A stretch of DNA of 64,000 nucleotides from contig JACPVF010000007.1 in the NCBI GenBank assembly GCA_016191845.1, forward strand, positions 682,001 to 746,000, in the 5' to 3' direction. The stretch comes from Chloroflexota bacterium (GTDB lineage Bacteria; Chloroflexota; Anaerolineae; Anaerolineales; Villigracilaceae). This document shows positions 50,050-58,370 of this stretch, piece by piece. The position numbers and the translations under genes are program-made. Below the pieces are notes generated by a model that made no database searches, was not told the DNA's origin, and worked only from the letters and a program-made list of their open reading frames with translations. Within the stretch, counting starts at the first letter, position 1, and each line of letters starts with the position of its first letter.

Positions 50050-51171
50050 TTATGAGCGATACAACTTCTGCGCATGGATGTTAATCTCTGGCACGATCCA
50101 GCGCAAGACAAAAATCGAAATCCACTCGAAGGGCTTGAGCAGTAGATAGGCCGTATCCGCCACAAAAGGATTCGTCATGCGGCGGGCCAGAGGACGTCCG
50201 AGCGCGTCGTAGGTGGCGCGAAGGAGCCCGTGCAGGTGCGGGGCGACGGCTTTCAACGCCAGTTCCGCGCATTTGAGGCGCTGCAATTGCGCGTTGACCT
50301 GCAGGTGCGCGCCGCTGGTGAGAGTCACCTCGTGCGAGCCGACGAAGCGCGGATGTCCGTTCGCGGCAGCAGTGGCGATGTAGCAATCGGGCGGCTGGGT
50401 GGGCAACTCGGAGTACAGTTGCAGCATGCGCAGGATGGCCAGACTCCACGAGGCGGCGAACCCGCTCAGCCAGGCTAGGACGCCTAGTCCACGCGGGAGG
50501 GTGAGGCGCGTCTCGTAATATTTCAGCAGGCGATAGCTGGTGGTGGACATGATGAGCAGGACCCAGAACGGGGCCGAGGCGATCAAAAATCCCATCAGGA
50601 ACAGGAAGGGTGTGGAGAATGCATACGCGGGAGGAAAAGAACGGTCACGGATGGCTTCGAACAGCAGGTAGCCGAAATAGAAAAAGGCGGCAAGGACCAG
50701 CACGCCCAGCACGGTCCACTTGACGCCGATCTTTTTCGCCAGCCAGCGCAGGATCGGCCAGGCGAGCAACGGGGCGAACCAAATCAGCAGCGCCAACCAG
50801 GTAGGATCTCCCAATGCCAGCAAGGCCAGGACGGTAAATTGCAATCCTAAAAGCGCACCTGTGTAGATTCCCAGACGCACCCAGAATTCCTGTGCCCATT
50901 TCATCGGGGCGGATAACAAGAACAAAAAGGTAAGCGAGGAATATCCGATCAGCGGCGCGAAGATCCAGGAAGTTTTTGTAGAGAGCAGCAATGAAACATA
51001 GGATTGAAACCGTCCATCCTGCCACTCGGGTTCGAAGATGGAAATGACCAAGAATGCGCTCAGGGTCAGAACGGTGACCACGAAGCCCTGGAACAGACGC
51101 CAGAAAATGGATTGCGGGACGGGAAGGGGAGGAGTGACTTGGGGTTCGGGCGAGACGATCGGAGTTTCCAT
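50050..51171 (-). CDS. Polytopic membrane protein with CYIATAAANGH motif
   Basis: A 373-residue protein with about six hydrophobic segments up to about residue 250, then a cytoplasmic-looking tail. The tail starts DCYIATAAANGHPRFVGS, which resembles the CYIATAA signature of CFI-box/DUF6688-type proteins. The family's function is unknown; my assignment to it is tentative. It lies 23 bases before the S10 gene on the same strand, so an operon is possible. AAGGA precedes the ATG. Confidence 0.75.
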   Translation of the reverse strand: METPIVSPEPQVTPPLPVPQSIFWRLFQGFVVTVLTLSAFLVISIFEPEWQDGRFQSYVSLLLSTKTSWIFAPLIGYSSLTFLFLLSAPMKWAQEFWVRLGIYTGALLGLQFTVLALLALGDPTWLALLIWFAPLLAWPILRWLAKKIGVKWTVLGVLVLAAFFYFGYLLFEAIRDRSFPPAYAFSTPFLFLMGFLIASAPFWVLLIMSTTSYRLLKYYETRLTLPRGLGVLAWLSGFAASWSLAILRMLQLYSELPTQPPDCYIATAAANGHPRFVGSHEVTLTSGAHLQVNAQLQRLKCAELALKAVAPHLHGLLRATYDALGRPLARRMTNPFVADTAYLLLKPFEWISIFVLRWIVPEINIHAQKLYRS

Positions 51172-51225
51172 GAGCTTTTCCTTGAAGAAGATACCCGAGA
51201 AACGAACTGATATGAATTAGTTCCG

Positions 51226-52047
51226 CTATTGCTGGAGGATCAGTTTGTACACTTCCTTTTTCTTCCACCCTGACTGGTCCGCTAGTTCGCTTGCCAGTTG
51301 TGAAGCGGACTTGCCGCTTTGCAGTTCCGCCTGAATCGCGGACAGCAACTGCTCCTCGGTCCATCGTCCGCCACCCATGGTTTGCTGGCCTTCGACCACC
51401 AACGTAAACTCCCCACGCGGTTCTTTGGCGGTGAAATATTCGATGGCGCCAGTGATTGTCCCGCGCCAGGTCTCTTCGTAGAGTTTGGTCAGTTCGCGCG
51501 AGATGGAGATGCGGCGGTCGCCGAGCACGGACAGCAGGTCCGCGAGGGAGTCGAGCAGGCGGTGCGGGGTTTCGAGGAAGATGAGCGTGTAAGGCAGGTT
51601 GCCAACCTGCCCCACTTTTTTGATCCGCTCGCTGGATTTGTGCGGCAGGTAGCCGAGATATAGGAACGCGTCCGTGGGCAGGCCGGAGACGGTCAGGGCG
51701 GAGATGGGGGCCGAGGGTCCAGGGACAGGCCGAACGTCGAAGCCTGCGGCCAGGGCGGCGCGCACCAGCTCGTAGCCAGGGTCATTGATGGCGGGCGTGC
51801 CCGCATCCGAGACGAGGGCCACGTCGCCTTCGGATAATTTTCCAAGCACGTAATCCTGCTTGGTCAGTTTGTTGTGTTCGAAGTAACTGGTGAGCGGCGT
51901 TTTGATGTCGAAATGCTTGAGCAGCGAGCCGGTGTGACGCGTATCCTCGGCGGCGATCAGCACGGATTCGCGCAGGATGCGCACAGCGCGCGGCGAAAGG
52001 TCTTCGAGATTCCCGATGGGGGTGGCGACCAGGTAAAGAATTCCCAT
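51226..52047 (-). CDS. rsmI: 16S rRNA (cytidine(1402)-2'-O)-methyltransferase RsmI
   Basis: A 273-residue tetrapyrrole-methylase-fold enzyme that 2'-O-methylates C1402 of 16S rRNA. It shows LYLVATPIGNLEDLSPRAV, LIAAEDTRHTGSLLKHF, VALVSDAGTPAINDPG and FLETPHRLLDSL, all RsmI hallmarks. The segment KVGQVGNLPY is encoded by a palindromic repeat (51593-51611) lying in frame where other RsmI proteins have unrelated residues. The ATG is 6 nt after TGATACAAT and has no ribosome binding site, suggesting a leaderless mRNA. Confidence 0.95.
   Translation of the reverse strand: MGILYLVATPIGNLEDLSPRAVRILRESVLIAAEDTRHTGSLLKHFDIKTPLTSYFEHNKLTKQDYVLGKLSEGDVALVSDAGTPAINDPGYELVRAALAAGFDVRPVPGPSAPISALTVSGLPTDAFLYLGYLPHKSSERIKKVGQVGNLPYTLIFLETPHRLLDSLADLLSVLGDRRISISRELTKLYEETWRGTITGAIEYFTAKEPRGEFTLVVEGQQTMGGGRWTEEQLLSAIQAELQSGKSASQLASELADQSGWKKKEVYKLILQQ
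51593..51611. repeat. GGCAGGTT palindrome inside rsmI
   Basis: GGCAGGTTGCCAACCTGCC is an 8-bp stem with a 3-nt loop, with CCCACTTTTTT alongside on the plus strand. It is read in frame as VGQVGNLP within RsmI and belongs to the same style of repeat as the one at 5976. Confidence 0.6.
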
Positions 52048-52053
52048 GCAGGA

Positions 52054-52062
52054 ATTGTATCA
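52054..52062 (-). promoter_or_regulatory. Extended -10 box (TGATACAAT) placing the rsmI ATG at +1
   Basis: TGATACAAT, 6 nt (TCCTGC), then ATG on the minus strand. No Shine-Dalgarno sequence. Confidence 0.5.
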
Positions 52063-52111
52063 TCTGGGTTGTATGGATGGTGAGATGTTGATCACAATTG
52101 AGGTGTCGAAA

Positions 52112-52120
52112 TGCTATAAT
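52112..52120 (+). promoter_or_regulatory. Extended -10 box (TGCTATAAT) of the small lysine-rich gene
   Basis: TGCTATAAT precedes a leader of about 60 nt and the strong AAAGGAGG of the 46-residue gene. It is divergent from rsmI. Confidence 0.6.
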
Positions 52121-52184
52121 GACGAAGTCGACTGGGGAGATAAACCATCCGTTATTCAGGGGAATGATCCGAAAGGAGGATCTG

Positions 52185-52325
52185 TTGGCCAAGGTAAACT
52201 ACAACTACGAGAAGCGCCAGAAGGAAATCGCGAAGAAAAAGAAGAAGGAAGAAAAACTGAAGGAAAAGCTGAACAAGAAGAATGCCAAGCCCCAGGAGAA
52301 ACCTGTTCAGCCCGAAGAGAAGTAG
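52185..52325 (+). CDS. 46-residue lysine-rich helical protein
   Basis: The true start is a TTG at 52185, placed 5 nt after a near-perfect ribosome binding site (AAAGGAGG), not the ORF-track ATG. The protein (AKVNYNYEKRQKEIAKKKKK, then EEKLKEKLNKKN) is about one third Lys and should be a single charged helix with a Pro/Glu tail. Similar short YNYEKRQKE(I/L)AKKKKKEEK proteins are, from memory, widespread in bacteria but uncharacterised. Its charge would allow RNA, ribosome or membrane contact. It has its own promoter and terminator. Confidence 0.8.
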   Translation: MAKVNYNYEKRQKEIAKKKKKEEKLKEKLNKKNAKPQEKPVQPEEK

Positions 52326-52346
52326 CTCGCGGTTTCGACGAGTTTG

Positions 52347-52383
52347 AAAAGAGACCAGTTCCCAGGCTGGTCCCTTTGTTTTT
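52347..52383 (+). terminator. Terminator of the lysine-rich gene
   Basis: AAAAGAGACCAG...CTGGTCCCTTT (one mismatch) followed by GTTTTTG. From here to 52548 (165 bases) I see only an A-rich stretch and the leader of the HAD gene. Confidence 0.65.
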
Positions 52384-52548
52384 GATCCCTTTTGTAAAAG
52401 AGAAAAAAAAGCATCCACAGATTTCATGGATTGTGCTTAAAGATAGGCGCAATTTGCGCAGTCTGTGTTGGGAACCTTTGAATGGGTCTCGTGTTTATAC
52501 ACCCGTGTATTGATACAGTGTCATCTTATCGTTTCTCGGAGGATTTCA

Positions 52549-53205
52549 ATGATCGTTGTTTCAGACATGATGGGCACGTTGACCACGGGCTCGCCGTTCC
52601 TGGGCCTGGTGGATTGGGTCAAGCATAACCAGAGCAAGCTGCGCGCAAATTTCTATATGGCGTCGATCACGCCGTCCTATTTGCTGGCCAAGAATGGCAT
52701 CATCGACTGGCAGGCCTGGGGACAAAAGTTGATGATCGACAGCCTGGCGTACATCCAGGACGCAGACGAAGCCAAGGTGCGTCACGCCTCAGAGTGGGTG
52801 GTGGAGCACAACCTGTGGAAGCAGCGCCGCGAGGACGTGGTGGCGCGGCTGACGGCCCATCGCGAGGCAGGCGCAGAGGTGTACATTGCCAGCAGCGTGG
52901 TCGAGCCGTTCATCGAGCCGTTCGCGCGGCGCATCGGTGCACAGGTCAGCGGCACGCCTGTGGAGATCAAGGATGGACGTCTGCGCATGATGGGCGGCCT
53001 GGTGGCCGATGAGAAGAAACTGGAGCAGATCCTCGCCAGGCTGGGTGTCTCGCGCGTCGACTATGCCTACGGCGACACGGTGCTGGACATTCCATTGCTC
53101 GAACATGCCGAGTACCCCGTGGCGGTGTACCCTGATAAGAAGTTAAAGGCCGTCGCGCTGGAGCGCGGCTGGGAGATCATCGGCGATACGCCGAAGGTTG
53201 GATAA
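52549..53205 (+). CDS. HAD-family protein with altered motif I
   Basis: A 218-residue HAD-fold protein resembling the HAD-IB group. Motif I reads SDMMGTLT: the nucleophile Asp6 is present but the general acid/base at +2 is Met8 instead of Asp. Motif II (IASSVVEP, Ser115/116), motif III (DEKKLEQIL, Lys156/157) and motif IV (YGDTVLDIP, Asp176/Asp180) are kept. Loss of Asp+2 occurs in HAD dehalogenases and phosphonatases, so phosphatase activity is doubtful. The ATG at 52549 follows CGGAGGA; the ORF-track start lies upstream in the leader. Confidence 0.85.
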   Translation: MIVVSDMMGTLTTGSPFLGLVDWVKHNQSKLRANFYMASITPSYLLAKNGIIDWQAWGQKLMIDSLAYIQDADEAKVRHASEWVVEHNLWKQRREDVVARLTAHREAGAEVYIASSVVEPFIEPFARRIGAQVSGTPVEIKDGRLRMMGGLVADEKKLEQILARLGVSRVDYAYGDTVLDIPLLEHAEYPVAVYPDKKLKAVALERGWEIIGDTPKVG

Positions 53206-53246
53206 AAAAGTGAGGTGGACCTGTAAGGTCCACCTCACTTTTTTTT
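53204..53246. terminator. Bidirectional terminator between the HAD gene and ppc
   Basis: AAAAAAGTGAGGTGGACC-TGTAA-GGTCCACCTCACTTTTTT, an 18-bp perfect stem with A/T flanks. It overlaps the stop codon of the HAD gene. Confidence 0.93.
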
Positions 53247-55950
53247 ATCCCGTATTCCTCAACCCTGAAGCAATCCCGTTGATGGTCAGCGCCATGATCT
53301 CGCGTAGTGGTTTGGCCTCTGCGCCGTCGGGGTCGGGCAGGGAACGCAGGCGGCGCAGCGTCTCGACCTGGATGTAGTTCAACGGGTCGACGTAAGGGTT
53401 GCGAAGCTGGATCGCCTGGCGGGTGACGGGTTCCGTTTCCAGCAGGGCGGAGTGGCGCGTGATGCTCAGCACGCAATCGCGGGTGCGTTCGTATTCGGCG
53501 CGGATGGAGCCGAAGATCGCCTCCGCCAATTTTTTATCGGGGACCAGGCTCACGTACAGGGCGGAGATGTCCATGTCGGCTTTGAGCAGCGACAGTTCGG
53601 TATTATCCAGCAAGGCCTTGAAGAACGGCCAGCTATCATACATCTCCTGCAGCATGGACAGGTCATTGTGCGCGCAATCGAGGCCCGAACCGAGGCTGTA
53701 CCAGCCAGGCAGGTTGAAGCGGCTTTGCATCCACGAGAAGACCCACGGGATGGCGCGGATCTGATTCACGGCGCCCGCCTTGGCGCGCGAGACAGGCCGC
53801 GAGCCGATCTGCAGGCGCTTGATCTCGTCCAGTGGGGTGGCTGATTCCCAGAACTGGATGAAGCCTGGAGTCTCATACACCAGCGAGCGATACACCTTCA
53901 GCCCGATCTCGGACATGGATCGCAGCGACTCGCGCCATTTCGCGGGGACAGGTTCCCCTTTGTGCGGCGCGGAAGCCAGGATGACCGCGCTGGCGATCTG
54001 CTCCAGGTGACGGTGCGCTAGGTCGGGGTCGGCGTAGCGCGAGGCGATGATCTCGCCCTGTTCGGTGACGCGGAAACGGCCGTTGACGCTGCCCGCAGGC
54101 TGGGCGCGGATGGCCTGGTTGGCGGGGCCGCCGCCGCGTGCAATCGTCCCACCGCGCCCGTGGAAGATGGTCAGCTTGATGCCGTATTGCTGCGCAGTGA
54201 CAGTGATGGCCTCCTGCGCCTGATACAGTGACCAGTTCGCCATCAGGTAGCCGCCATCCTTGTTGCTGTCAGAATAGCCGATCATCACCATTTGCTCGTC
54301 GCCGTGGGTGGCCAGATGAGCGCGGTATAGATAGGACTCGAACAGCAGGGTCAGGATCTTGGATGCGTCCTGCAGATCCTGCACCGACTCGAAGAGTGGC
54401 GCGATGGGCGGCATGCGCTTGCAACCCGCCCACTTGGACAACAACATCACGGTCAACACATCGGCGGCAGTGTGGGTCATCGAGATGACGATCGGGCCCA
54501 GCATCTCGTCGCCGTAGATATCCTGCACGCGCGCGATCAACTGGAACAGCGACCACGTCTCAGCGGCGGCCGCGGTGACGCCAGGGTGGCTGGAAAGCTG
54601 CGGCGCGGGATTCGCTAACAGGCGGATCAACAGCGAAGCGCGACTCTCATCTGGCAGGTTCTCGAAATCGGGCGCGATCTTCAAGGCGCGCAGGATCTCG
54701 CCCAACGCGGCGTTCAATCGACTCGAGTCTTCGCGGATGTCGAGCCGCGCGGCATGCAGGCCAAAGATGCGCATCTTGCGGATCACGTTCTTGAGCTCAT
54801 CCTGTGCCAGGCTGGGCGGCATGGACGAAGCGATCAGCAGCAGCGATTCGAGCAGCCGTTTCGCATCGAGCCGCGCCTGATGCGGATACTGACTCAGCAG
54901 ATGGGTGGTCATGTCGTCGCGCGAGGCTTCGGCCAGGTCGTTGGCCAGCAGAGCCAGCACCAGCCGATAGGGTTCGTTGGCGTAACGCTGTTCGATGTAG
55001 GCCACGTGCGGCGGGAAGGGCCTGCGCGCCTCGATCCATTCGAGCAGGGCGGGCGGCGGCGGGATGCGGCTGGCGCTCACGCTCAGGTGGCGTCCCAACT
55101 CCTGAAAGGCGCGGCGGTGATTCTCCACGGCCAGTCCGCGATGCAGGCGCAGCGCCTCGGCGGTGACAGGCGTGGTGACAAAGGGATTGCCGTCGCGGTC
55201 ACCGCCGATCCACGAGGCCAGCTTGAGCCACTGCTCAGGGGCCTTCAGACCAGGGTAATATTTTTCCAGTGCATTTTCGAGATCGCGATACAGGATGGGG
55301 ATGAGATTCCAGAAATAGGTATCGACGAAATACAGGCCGGTGCGCACCTCGTCGGCCACGGTCAGCTTTTCGGCGCGCGAGCGGTCAGTCAGCCACAGGG
55401 CCGAGATGGCGGCCCGCAGGGCGGAGACCGCTTCCTGGCGTTCACGCTGCGAGAGTGAGTCGCTGTTGAGCTGACGCAGCAGCGAGGCGATGCGTTCGGT
55501 CTTGGAGAGGACCGTGCGGCGGCGCGCTTCTGTCGGATGCGCCGTCAGCACCAGCTCGATGGACAGATGCTCCAACAGGGCCGACATCTCCTCGGGGCTG
55601 ATCCCGTTTGCTTTGAGCCTCGCCAGCGCCTCGCCGATCGACTCGAGGATGGGCTCGGGGAAAAAGGCATCCTCCCGCTGACGGAGCAAGCGCACGCGTT
55701 GCTGCTCCTCGGCCAGGTTGACCAGGTCGAAGTAGGCCGCAAAAGCAGCCGCCATCACGCGCGCGTCGCCGTTCAGCAGCGACGAGACTTCCACCTGAAG
55801 CTGCTCTGCCGCCACCGAGTCACCGCTGCGCCGCGCCTTGGCCAGCGCGCGGATGCGCTCCTCGGTCTCGAATAACTCGGGCGATTCCAGCTCCGAGATG
55901 ACCTGGCCGAGCAGGTCGCCCAGCAGGTGGATGTTTTGGGAGAGGTCCAT
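53245..55950 (-). CDS. ppc: Phosphoenolpyruvate carboxylase
   Basis: A 901-residue bacterial-type PEPC that converts PEP and bicarbonate to oxaloacetate. Motifs are complete: LVLTAHPTEARRRTV (catalytic His), SWIGGDRDGNPFVT, MIGYSDSNKDGGYLMANW, LTIFHGRGGTIARGGGP and the C-terminal RNTG. The length is typical. It stands alone, divergent from the TetR operon. A TGCTATACT box lies 10 nt before the ATG and there is no ribosome binding site, so the leader is only about 4 nt. Confidence 0.97.
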   Translation of the reverse strand: MDLSQNIHLLGDLLGQVISELESPELFETEERIRALAKARRSGDSVAAEQLQVEVSSLLNGDARVMAAAFAAYFDLVNLAEEQQRVRLLRQREDAFFPEPILESIGEALARLKANGISPEEMSALLEHLSIELVLTAHPTEARRRTVLSKTERIASLLRQLNSDSLSQRERQEAVSALRAAISALWLTDRSRAEKLTVADEVRTGLYFVDTYFWNLIPILYRDLENALEKYYPGLKAPEQWLKLASWIGGDRDGNPFVTTPVTAEALRLHRGLAVENHRRAFQELGRHLSVSASRIPPPPALLEWIEARRPFPPHVAYIEQRYANEPYRLVLALLANDLAEASRDDMTTHLLSQYPHQARLDAKRLLESLLLIASSMPPSLAQDELKNVIRKMRIFGLHAARLDIREDSSRLNAALGEILRALKIAPDFENLPDESRASLLIRLLANPAPQLSSHPGVTAAAAETWSLFQLIARVQDIYGDEMLGPIVISMTHTAADVLTVMLLSKWAGCKRMPPIAPLFESVQDLQDASKILTLLFESYLYRAHLATHGDEQMVMIGYSDSNKDGGYLMANWSLYQAQEAITVTAQQYGIKLTIFHGRGGTIARGGGPANQAIRAQPAGSVNGRFRVTEQGEIIASRYADPDLAHRHLEQIASAVILASAPHKGEPVPAKWRESLRSMSEIGLKVYRSLVYETPGFIQFWESATPLDEIKRLQIGSRPVSRAKAGAVNQIRAIPWVFSWMQSRFNLPGWYSLGSGLDCAHNDLSMLQEMYDSWPFFKALLDNTELSLLKADMDISALYVSLVPDKKLAEAIFGSIRAEYERTRDCVLSITRHSALLETEPVTRQAIQLRNPYVDPLNYIQVETLRRLRSLPDPDGAEAKPLREIMALTINGIASGLRNTG

Positions 55951-55960
55951 ATTGGATAAC

Positions 55961-55969
55961 AGTATAGCA
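55961..55969 (-). promoter_or_regulatory. Extended -10 box (TGCTATACT) of ppc
   Basis: TGCTATACT on the minus strand, 10 nt before the ATG; TTGTTT about 16 bp further upstream could be a -35. Confidence 0.5.
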
Positions 55970-56010
55970 AAACAATTCTCAGAAACAAATACCCAACAGG
56001 GTAACCCGCA

Positions 56011-56039
56011 TTGACATGCATTTGTTTGCCTGATATGAT
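56011..56039 (+). promoter_or_regulatory. Promoter of the TetR-SDR operon
   Basis: TTGACA, 17 bp, TATGAT: the most consensus-like promoter in the window. Its -10 overlaps the left edge of the operator palindrome at 56038. Confidence 0.75.
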
Positions 56040-56067
56040 AATAACCGAATTTAAATTCAGTTATTAT
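56038..56067 (+). promoter_or_regulatory. Operator palindrome for the TetR regulator
   Basis: ATAATAACCGAATTT then AAATTCAGTTATTAT is a 30-bp inverted repeat with a single mismatched pair. It covers the promoter -10 and start site and lies just before the TetR gene, the usual position for autorepression. Confidence 0.75.
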
Positions 56068-56075
56068 GAGGAAGC

Positions 56076-56675
56076 ATGTCCCCCAAGCCAGACGTCAGCG
56101 CAGAACGCATCCCGTTCATCCTGAATGCAGCGATCAAGGTCTTTTCCAAAAAAGGCTTCGAGGCAGCGCGCATGGAAGACATTGCCAAAGCCGCCAAGCT
56201 CAGTGTGGGCGGCGTGTACTGGTATTACAAGGGCAAGGATGAGATCATCCTTGCCATCATGGAGCGCCTGATCGACCGCGACGTGAGCGACCTGTGCGGC
56301 TTGTTGGCTGCGGATGGCACGGTCCGCGCGCGCCTGGAGCATTACATCGATCTGAGCATTGCCCAGGCGGAACAGGTCCTGCCGATCACGTACGAGTTGT
56401 ATGCCCTGGCCCTGCGCAATACCCGTGTGCGCAATCACATCCGTTCGTTCCTGCACACGTATCGTGAAGTGCTGGAGCAATTCATCCAACAGGGCATTGA
56501 TCGCGGCGAATTCAGGCAGGTCAACGTGCGCGAGGCTGCCCTGACCTTCGCCGCGCTGTACGAAGGCGCGTTGGAATTGACCATGCTCGACCCGCAAAAT
56601 GTCGACGCGCGTCAGGCATTGCTGGCCGCGATGGGCTTGTTGATGAGTGGACTGGAAAACAAGGAGCAGGAATGA
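56076..56675 (+). CDS. TetR-family transcriptional regulator
   Basis: A 199-residue regulator. The N-terminal HTH is ILNAAIKVFSKKGFEAARME, then DIAKAAKLSVGGVYWYYKGKDEII, the standard TetR_N pattern. The C-terminal ligand domain (about 75-190) is helical and gives no ligand clue. It follows a strong promoter with a 30-bp palindromic operator, so it probably represses its own operon. It overlaps the SDR gene by ATGA, which makes the SDR and membrane gene its likely targets. Confidence 0.94.
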   Translation: MSPKPDVSAERIPFILNAAIKVFSKKGFEAARMEDIAKAAKLSVGGVYWYYKGKDEIILAIMERLIDRDVSDLCGLLAADGTVRARLEHYIDLSIAQAEQVLPITYELYALALRNTRVRNHIRSFLHTYREVLEQFIQQGIDRGEFRQVNVREAALTFAALYEGALELTMLDPQNVDARQALLAAMGLLMSGLENKEQE

Positions 56676-57745
56676 AATCACGGTTTACCGATCAAATCGT
56701 TCTCGTGGCAGGCGCCAGTGGCGGGCTGGGCTCGGCTTTTGCGCGAGCCTTTGCCGCCGAAGGCGCCCAGGTCATTCTGGCAGGCCGCAACCTGGACGGG
56801 TTGCAAGTCGTCGCTGCGGAATTGAACGGACAGGCGCACGTTCATGCGCTGGATGTCGCTGACGCGCAGAGTCAGGCCGCACTGCATCAATTCGTGATGG
56901 AGCGCTTCGGGCGGGTGGACGTGGTGGTCAACGCGGCGGGAGCGGATGTCCGCAAGCCGCTGGCGGATCACACTCCCGAGGAGATCCAGCGCCTGCTGGA
57001 TGTCAACCTGCGTGGGGCGATCCTGCTCACACAGAACTTCCTGCCCGAGATGCGCGCACGCAACACGGGCAGCATCATCCACGTGGGCGGCTTCGCAGAC
57101 GGGCGGCTGGCCTTCCCGTTCTACAGCGTGGACGCGGCGACGCGCGCGGGATTGTTCACGTTCATCGAAGCGGTCAACCGCGAGTTGCGGCTGGACCAGA
57201 GCCAGGTCCAGGTGGGGTATTTTTCCCCAAGCCCCGCTGAGACGGAGGCCGAGCGTCCCTTCCACCCCATCTGGCGTGAGATGGGTGTAAAGATCCTGCC
57301 CACAGAAGTGATCGCCGCAGACCTGTTGACGATGATCGCAAAGCGGCGCAGGCTGAGCATCATGGGCGGCGTCAGCACGCGCCTGTTCGCGGGCTTGAAC
57401 GCGGTCGCGCCCTCGCTGGCAGACGCTCTGCAGCTCGACCAGTATGGCCGCATCTTGAAGCGTCATCTGGTCGACGGGAACCCGACCCCGCCGCCTGTGT
57501 CGCCCTGGCTGATGTGGATAGGCGTCGCCCTGGTGGTCATTTCCACGATCCTGTACGGCGGACTGCTGGCGCTGCCCTTCCTTTCCATTTCGACCGCGGC
57601 CAAGCTGACAGCCACGCCTCTGCTCATTTTGTTCGGCGAGGTCACGTTCTGGGTTGGCGGCGCCATGCTGGGCAAGGAAGTGGTGGCGCGCTACAAGCAA
57701 TATCTGAATCCCTGCAACTGGTTTTGCAAGCCCACGACAAACTGA
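56672..57745 (+). CDS. SDR-fold protein fused to a C-terminal membrane region
   Basis: A 357-residue protein. Residues 1-245 are a short-chain dehydrogenase fold: LVAGASGGLGSAFARAFAAEG (cofactor loop), NAAG at 87-90 and Asn112 in DVNLRGA. The catalytic Tyr151 is present (PFYSVDAATRAG), but the Lys four residues on is Ala155 and the usual Ser is Gly139. It may have lost oxidoreductase activity or use another geometry. Two transmembrane helices follow (about 278-325). Translation is coupled to the TetR gene. It was probably kept for NAD(P) sensing or a membrane role; this is inference. Confidence 0.85.
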   Translation: MKSRFTDQIVLVAGASGGLGSAFARAFAAEGAQVILAGRNLDGLQVVAAELNGQAHVHALDVADAQSQAALHQFVMERFGRVDVVVNAAGADVRKPLADHTPEEIQRLLDVNLRGAILLTQNFLPEMRARNTGSIIHVGGFADGRLAFPFYSVDAATRAGLFTFIEAVNRELRLDQSQVQVGYFSPSPAETEAERPFHPIWREMGVKILPTEVIAADLLTMIAKRRRLSIMGGVSTRLFAGLNAVAPSLADALQLDQYGRILKRHLVDGNPTPPPVSPWLMWIGVALVVISTILYGGLLALPFLSISTAAKLTATPLLILFGEVTFWVGGAMLGKEVVARYKQYLNPCNWFCKPTTN

Positions 57746-57757
57746 AAGCGAGAAGAT

Positions 57758-58357
57758 ATGAAGGTCAACATCGACTGGAACTACTCAGGCAAACCCAACG
57801 AATTCTTTGGCACGGGTGCGACGACCGCCGAACGCGCCTTGGTCTGGACCGTGGGCCTGTTCGCCACGGGCATCCTAGCCTGGGTGGTGTGGACCAAGTC
57901 CATCCCGTGGACGATCTGGCAGTACCTTGTGGCGGGCCTCATGGCGCTGGATGTGTTCGGTGGGGTGGTGGCGAACGCGCTCAATAGTTGCAAACGCTTC
58001 TACCACGCGCCGCTCCAGCCTGAAGAAACGGGCCTGACACGGTTGGCTAAGAATCATCTGGCATTCACGGCCTTTCACGTCCACCCGCTGCTGGCGGCCC
58101 TGCTCTTTGGCGGCAATTGGACCTACGGCCTGTTCTGGTACCTGGCTCTGCTGCTCTCCGCGTGGATGCTGTTACAAATGACGCTCTACCTGCAGCGTCC
58201 CACCGCCCTGGGAATCATCCTGATCGCCTTCCTGCTCAATCAATATATGCTCCAACCCGTGTGGGGATTCGAATGGCTGATCCCCGCGCTATTTTTGAAG
58301 ATCATCTATGGTCACCTTGTGCGCGAGGAGCCATATCGGCCGTGGATTCACCAATGA
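57758..58357 (+). CDS. Polytopic membrane protein, hypothetical
   Basis: A 199-residue membrane protein with about five helices; I recognise no family. It starts with a soluble, conserved-looking segment (VNIDWNYSGKPNEFFGTG) and has a His-rich loop (KNHLAFTAFHVHPLLAAL). It begins 12 bases after the SDR gene and is the likely third gene of the TetR operon. A weak GAGAAG ribosome binding site is present. Confidence 0.75.
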   Translation: MKVNIDWNYSGKPNEFFGTGATTAERALVWTVGLFATGILAWVVWTKSIPWTIWQYLVAGLMALDVFGGVVANALNSCKRFYHAPLQPEETGLTRLAKNHLAFTAFHVHPLLAALLFGGNWTYGLFWYLALLLSAWMLLQMTLYLQRPTALGIILIAFLLNQYMLQPVWGFEWLIPALFLKIIYGHLVREEPYRPWIHQ

Positions 58358-58370
58358 TGATGGAGAATTG

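Noticed and set aside
52393-52412. A-rich stretch between the lysine-rich gene and the HAD gene as an origin or curved-DNA site
   Set aside because: A single short A-run without DnaA boxes or phased A-tracts.
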